9,364 nucleotides of DNA from JAWLBR01 sp041687495 (GTDB lineage: Bacteria; Bacillota; Limnochordia; DTU087; JAAYGB01): contig JAWLBR010000104.1 of assembly GCA_041687495.1 (NCBI GenBank), forward strand, positions 1 to 9,364, given 5' to 3'. This document shows positions 6,691-9,364 of the stretch, in pieces (position 1 is the stretch's first letter; each line of letters starts with the position of its first letter). The position numbers and the translations under genes were made by a program. The notes under the pieces were generated by a model. The model did not search any database. It was not told the origin of the DNA and saw only the letters and a list, made by a program, of their open reading frames with translations.

Positions 6691-7752
6691 CTAAAAAGCG
6701 ATTAACACACACACAGGATCTGGTACGTCAATTTGGTGGCCGGTAGGCTGCAACTGGCCATCGTCGGAGTCAATCCTGAAGGTTACCACATTGGCACTGT
6801 CCTGGTTGGCGGCAAGCAGCCACTGTCCACTGGGATCAATGGCGAAATTCCGTGGGGTTTTGCCCAGAGTTGGTCGATGGTCGATGCAGCTTAGCGTACC
6901 ATCAGCTTGATTAACCGCAAAGATGGCTATACTGTCGTGCCCCCGATTGGATGTATACAAGAATCTACCTGACGGATGCAGATGAATGTCGGCAGCCGTA
7001 CTCTCGCCTGCAAAGCCTGCGGGAAGAGCGGGCACAGTTTGGATTTCTGACAGCGTACCTTGCGCAGCATCCCAGGTGTAGACGGTTACAGTGGAGTCTA
7101 ACTCGTTGATGACATAGGCGAACCGACCATCTGGATGAAAGGCAAAGTGCCTTGGGCCAGACCCGGGACGGGCAGCGGTACTTGAGATGGCATGCAGTGA
7201 TCTGGCTTTGCTATCAAGGGTATAGGCAATGATCCGGTCTGCTCCAAGGTCCGCCGCTAGGAGATGCCGATTGCCGGGGGCCGCAACGATGGAGTGGGCA
7301 TGCGGCCCTTCCTGTCGCTTTTGGTTGACACTGCTACCTTCGTGCTGGACAAACCCGACTGGTGCCCCAAGAGCACCGCCTTCCATAATAGGGAAGGCTG
7401 CTATGCTGCCGCTTCCGTAGTTGGCGGCGACGACGTGGTCGCCAGATGCATCTACACTTACATAGCAGGGGGCACTACCAGAGGTGGACTGCTCATTTAA
7501 GTATGTCAGCATCCCTGTATCCAGGTCTCGGGAGAATGCAGTGACGCTCCCATCGTTTTGCTCGTTTACGCAATACAAGGATCTCCCACTGGGGTGAAGG
7601 GCAAGAAAGGACGGGTTGGTTGTTCGGGTAGGCGGGTTGAGACTCGCTAGAGCTCCAGTACTTGCGTCTAGTTTGAAGCTATAGATGCCTTGGCTCGCAC
7701 CGGTGGTATAGGTGCCGATGTACACACTGTACTCCTTGGTTCCTGCAGTCAT
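6691..7752 (-). CDS. pgl: 6-phosphogluconolactonase-family beta-propeller (lactonase)
   Basis: 353 residues from ATG 7752, the usual family length. An AAGGAG site at 7766-7761 lies 8 bases before this ATG and overlaps the alternative GTG at 7761, so the ATG is preferred. The family (COG2706, seven-bladed propeller) hydrolyses 6-phosphogluconolactone to 6-phosphogluconate in the oxidative pentose phosphate pathway; some members may act on other sugar lactones. The start YSVYIGTYT with GIYSFKLDASTGAL is typical. Repeated blade signatures follow: FLALHPSGRSLYCVNE (49-64), VVAANYGSGSI (107-117), RHFAFHPDGRFAYVINE (201-217), and later DIHLHPSGRFLYTSNRG and NFAIDPSGQWLLAANQ. The conserved segment RQEGPHAHS (146-154) is intact. 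No signal peptide is present, so it is cytoplasmic. It is first in a probable two-gene minus-strand unit and divergent from the sulfatase. No glucose-6-phosphate or 6-phosphogluconate dehydrogenase is nearby, so the exact substrate is open. Confidence 0.88.
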   Translation of the reverse strand: MTAGTKEYSVYIGTYTTGASQGIYSFKLDASTGALASLNPPTRTTNPSFLALHPSGRSLYCVNEQNDGSVTAFSRDLDTGMLTYLNEQSTSGSAPCYVSVDASGDHVVAANYGSGSIAAFPIMEGGALGAPVGFVQHEGSSVNQKRQEGPHAHSIVAAPGNRHLLAADLGADRIIAYTLDSKARSLHAISSTAARPGSGPRHFAFHPDGRFAYVINELDSTVTVYTWDAAQGTLSEIQTVPALPAGFAGESTAADIHLHPSGRFLYTSNRGHDSIAIFAVNQADGTLSCIDHRPTLGKTPRNFAIDPSGQWLLAANQDSANVVTFRIDSDDGQLQPTGHQIDVPDPVCVLIAF

Positions 7753-7807
7753 GTTGGTCACTCCTTACTCGGTCATTTGCCTTTATGGCGGAGTTTGCTT
7801 TCTTCCC

Positions 7808-7821
7808 TGTTTCCGGAAACA
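7808..7821. promoter_or_regulatory. Perfect 14-bp palindrome, candidate LacI/CcpA-family operator
   Basis: TGTTTCCGGAAACA equals its own reverse complement. Flanking CTTCC (7802-7806) and GGAAG (7824-7828) extend the symmetry after small unpaired gaps. The TG...CG...CA frame with a central CG is that of LacI/GalR-family operators. Against the catabolite-response consensus TGWNANCGNTNWCA it fits all fixed positions except the inner A and T, which are swapped. It lies in the divergent region between the lactonase start (7752) and the sulfatase start (7962), so one regulator could control both. The regulator is not in the window. Confidence 0.5.
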
Positions 7822-7961
7822 AAGGAAGTTTCCTGTCGGGCTGGCGATGAGAAGACGGGTATTCTGCAGGATGTCGAAAGACTTTCTCCGAAGAACCAAG
7901 AGTGGGCTTGTTATCTGCTAGTGAAGCGACGAATGTTCTGCCACTATGGGGGGGAATCAAG

Positions 7962-9329
7962 ATGAGTAAGCGTCCCAATATACTGCTAATCATGGCTGAC
8001 CAGCTACGCCAAGACGCTCTTGGCTGCTATGGAAATCCAGATGTAAAGACTCCTAATATCGACCGGATCGCGACGATGGGAGTCAAATTTGCCAACGGGT
8101 ATACAGTACTTCCTCTCTGCTCTCCGGCTCGGTACTCCGTTCTTACTGGTAAGTATCCGAGAACACTGGGCCTTGTGACCAACAACGAACATGTAGATGA
8201 ATCCATGGACAACTTTGTTCGTCGACTGCACGATTCAGGGTATAAGACGGGCTGTTTTGGCAAGATGCACTTCACTCCTGTCTACGCGAATTACGGATTT
8301 GATGCTATGCGCCTATCCGAGCAGAACGGAGATGGGTGGAAGATAGACGATTACCATAAATACCTGGAGGAACAAGGCCTTACCGACTGGTGGGATCTGT
8401 GGGATCAGCAGTTTGAGTACCGAAAAGATGCCCCCGATATCTACTGGGAGACCTACGGAGCGAAGGGATCCGATATCCCGGAGGAGCATTACAGCACCAC
8501 CTGGACAGCCAATCAGACGATAGAGTTCATCCGTAATCAGAGCGAAGATACTCCGTTCTTCGCGTGGATGTCATTTATCAAGCCGCATCATCCCTTTGAT
8601 CCACCGGCGCCGTATGACACCATGTACAATCCCGACGAGTTGACCCTCCTGCCCAATGAAGATGCTTGGCGCGATAAACCTTTGCTGACTGCCAATGGTA
8701 GCGATCCCCGAATGGGTTACTTTGATGCCAGAGAGCAAACCGATGAGCACCGTAGAAAGGTGATGGCCTTGTATTATGGAGCTATCACCCATATCGACCA
8801 CCACGTTGGTCGAGTGTTGGACTGCCTGCAGGACAAGGGTCTTTTGGAGAATACCGTCATCGTCGTTGTGGCTGACCACGCCGACTACCTGGGTCAATTC
8901 GGATTGTACCTGAAGCATCCCAACATTCCTTATGACGCATTGGCCAAGGTACCATTCATTGTAGCTGCCCCAGGGATGGCGCAAGGAGAGACAAGTGATG
9001 CTTTGGTGTCCTTAGTGGATATCTATCCCACCTTGACAGAACTAGCCGAGCAGACTTCTGAACCGTCAGTCGAGGGGATCAGCATCAAGCCATTACTACA
9101 AACCCCGTCACTGTCGGTGCGAAACTGCGTCACCGTGGAATCAGGCAGAGTCAATGCTGTAAGAACTCAGCGGCACAAATATCTTCGATCTCGTGACGCA
9201 GACATAGAAGAGCTGTATGACATAGAGGAAGATCCGTTCGAATTGTGCAACATTGCTGGCGAGGCTTCGGCGCGGCTGGTTCTAGAGGCACATCGAAAAA
9301 TCTATGACGATGCGTTTTCGACTGTTTAG
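7962..9329 (+). CDS. Cysteine-type sulfatase (alkaline phosphatase superfamily)
   Basis: 455 residues from ATG 7962, which has a G-rich ribosome binding site (7948-7954) 7 bases upstream. The frame extends back to GTG 7902, but the extra 20 residues look non-coding. Sulfatases hydrolyse sulfate esters using a formylglycine made from a cysteine or serine. Here C53-S-P-A-R57 is the classic C-x-P-x-R maturation site. D13 in ILLIMADQLR is an expected metal ligand, though the common second Asp is Q14. GKMHF (100-104) and SFIKPHHPF (204-212) carry conserved K and H residues. D305-H306 in VVVADHADYLGQFGL supplies further metal ligands, with K318 after it. The ELYDIEEDPFELCNIA segment near the C-terminus is the usual sulfatase ending motif. 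No signal peptide is present, so the enzyme should be cytoplasmic and act on imported sulfated sugars or related esters; some relatives are phosphonate or phosphodiester hydrolases. No formylglycine-generating enzyme is in the window. The class is secure; the substrate is unknown. Confidence 0.9.
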   Translation: MSKRPNILLIMADQLRQDALGCYGNPDVKTPNIDRIATMGVKFANGYTVLPLCSPARYSVLTGKYPRTLGLVTNNEHVDESMDNFVRRLHDSGYKTGCFGKMHFTPVYANYGFDAMRLSEQNGDGWKIDDYHKYLEEQGLTDWWDLWDQQFEYRKDAPDIYWETYGAKGSDIPEEHYSTTWTANQTIEFIRNQSEDTPFFAWMSFIKPHHPFDPPAPYDTMYNPDELTLLPNEDAWRDKPLLTANGSDPRMGYFDAREQTDEHRRKVMALYYGAITHIDHHVGRVLDCLQDKGLLENTVIVVVADHADYLGQFGLYLKHPNIPYDALAKVPFIVAAPGMAQGETSDALVSLVDIYPTLTELAEQTSEPSVEGISIKPLLQTPSLSVRNCVTVESGRVNAVRTQRHKYLRSRDADIEELYDIEEDPFELCNIAGEASARLVLEAHRKIYDDAFSTV

Positions 9330-9364
9330 TGGCAGGCGGTAAGCCCAATTGTGAGTGCTGTCCG

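Noticed and set aside
6703..6714. Short CA repeat
   Set aside because: It lies within the last codons of the lactonase gene (VCVL) and is too short to be a meaningful repeat.
7876..7886. Small inverted repeat GAAAGACTTTC upstream of the sulfatase
   Set aside because: Five-base arms around one base are expected by chance in a region of this size, and the flanks do not extend the symmetry.
7902..7961. GTG 7902 as the sulfatase start
   Set aside because: The extra 20 residues do not resemble a signal peptide or sulfatase sequence, while ATG 7962 has a G-rich ribosome binding site and begins the typical KRPNILLIMADQ motif.
9330..9364. Possible next gene after the sulfatase
   Set aside because: Only 35 bases are available; no start with a ribosome binding site and no terminator hairpin can be supported.

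Overview
The window carries six protein-coding genes on roughly 9.3 kb of moderately GC-rich bacterial DNA, with almost no free space. Several genes have strong GGAGG-type ribosome binding sites and at least one probable TTG start. The lactate dehydrogenase resembles Bacillota (Bacillus-type) enzymes, and the zinc-finger/solute-binding fusion and WxL-like sequence features also recall that phylum. One large protein, however, looks like an outer-membrane beta-barrel. This mix would fit a diderm member of Bacillota or a related anaerobic lineage. That placement is inference; there is no rRNA or marker gene in the window.

Left block, + strand, 3..5669: a tightly packed operon. (1) The 3' end of a gene for an exported-looking, all-beta protein with tandem Ig-like modules runs in from the left edge. 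(2) A ~1300-residue protein follows. It has a signal peptide, a WxL-like N-terminal domain, a FlgD-type Ig domain, a carboxypeptidase-regulatory-like domain and a long C-terminal half that reads like a transmembrane beta-barrel. (3) An L-lactate dehydrogenase follows whose ribosome binding site is built across the stop codon of the giant gene. The block ends at a long bidirectional terminator hairpin (5685-5725).

Middle block, - strand, 7752..5732: a 6-phosphogluconolactonase-family beta-propeller, then, behind its own candidate promoter, an unusual membrane protein. That protein joins an N-terminal prokaryotic RING-type zinc finger to a transmembrane helix and a shortened family-1 solute-binding domain. 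It converges on the left operon and shares the terminator.

Right block, + strand, 7962..9329: a cysteine-type sulfatase without signal peptide, divergent from the lactonase gene. The ~210-bp divergent region holds a perfect 14-bp palindrome with a central CG, of LacI/CcpA operator type. It may co-regulate lactonase and sulfatase, suggesting a sugar or sulfated-sugar catabolic theme.

The most unusual items are the RING-TM-solute-binding fusion with a missing C-lobe, the pairing of an Ig-like exported protein with a plug-and-barrel outer-membrane protein, and the translational coupling of a central metabolic enzyme to that surface-protein gene. No CRISPR array, RNA gene, insertion sequence or attachment site was seen.
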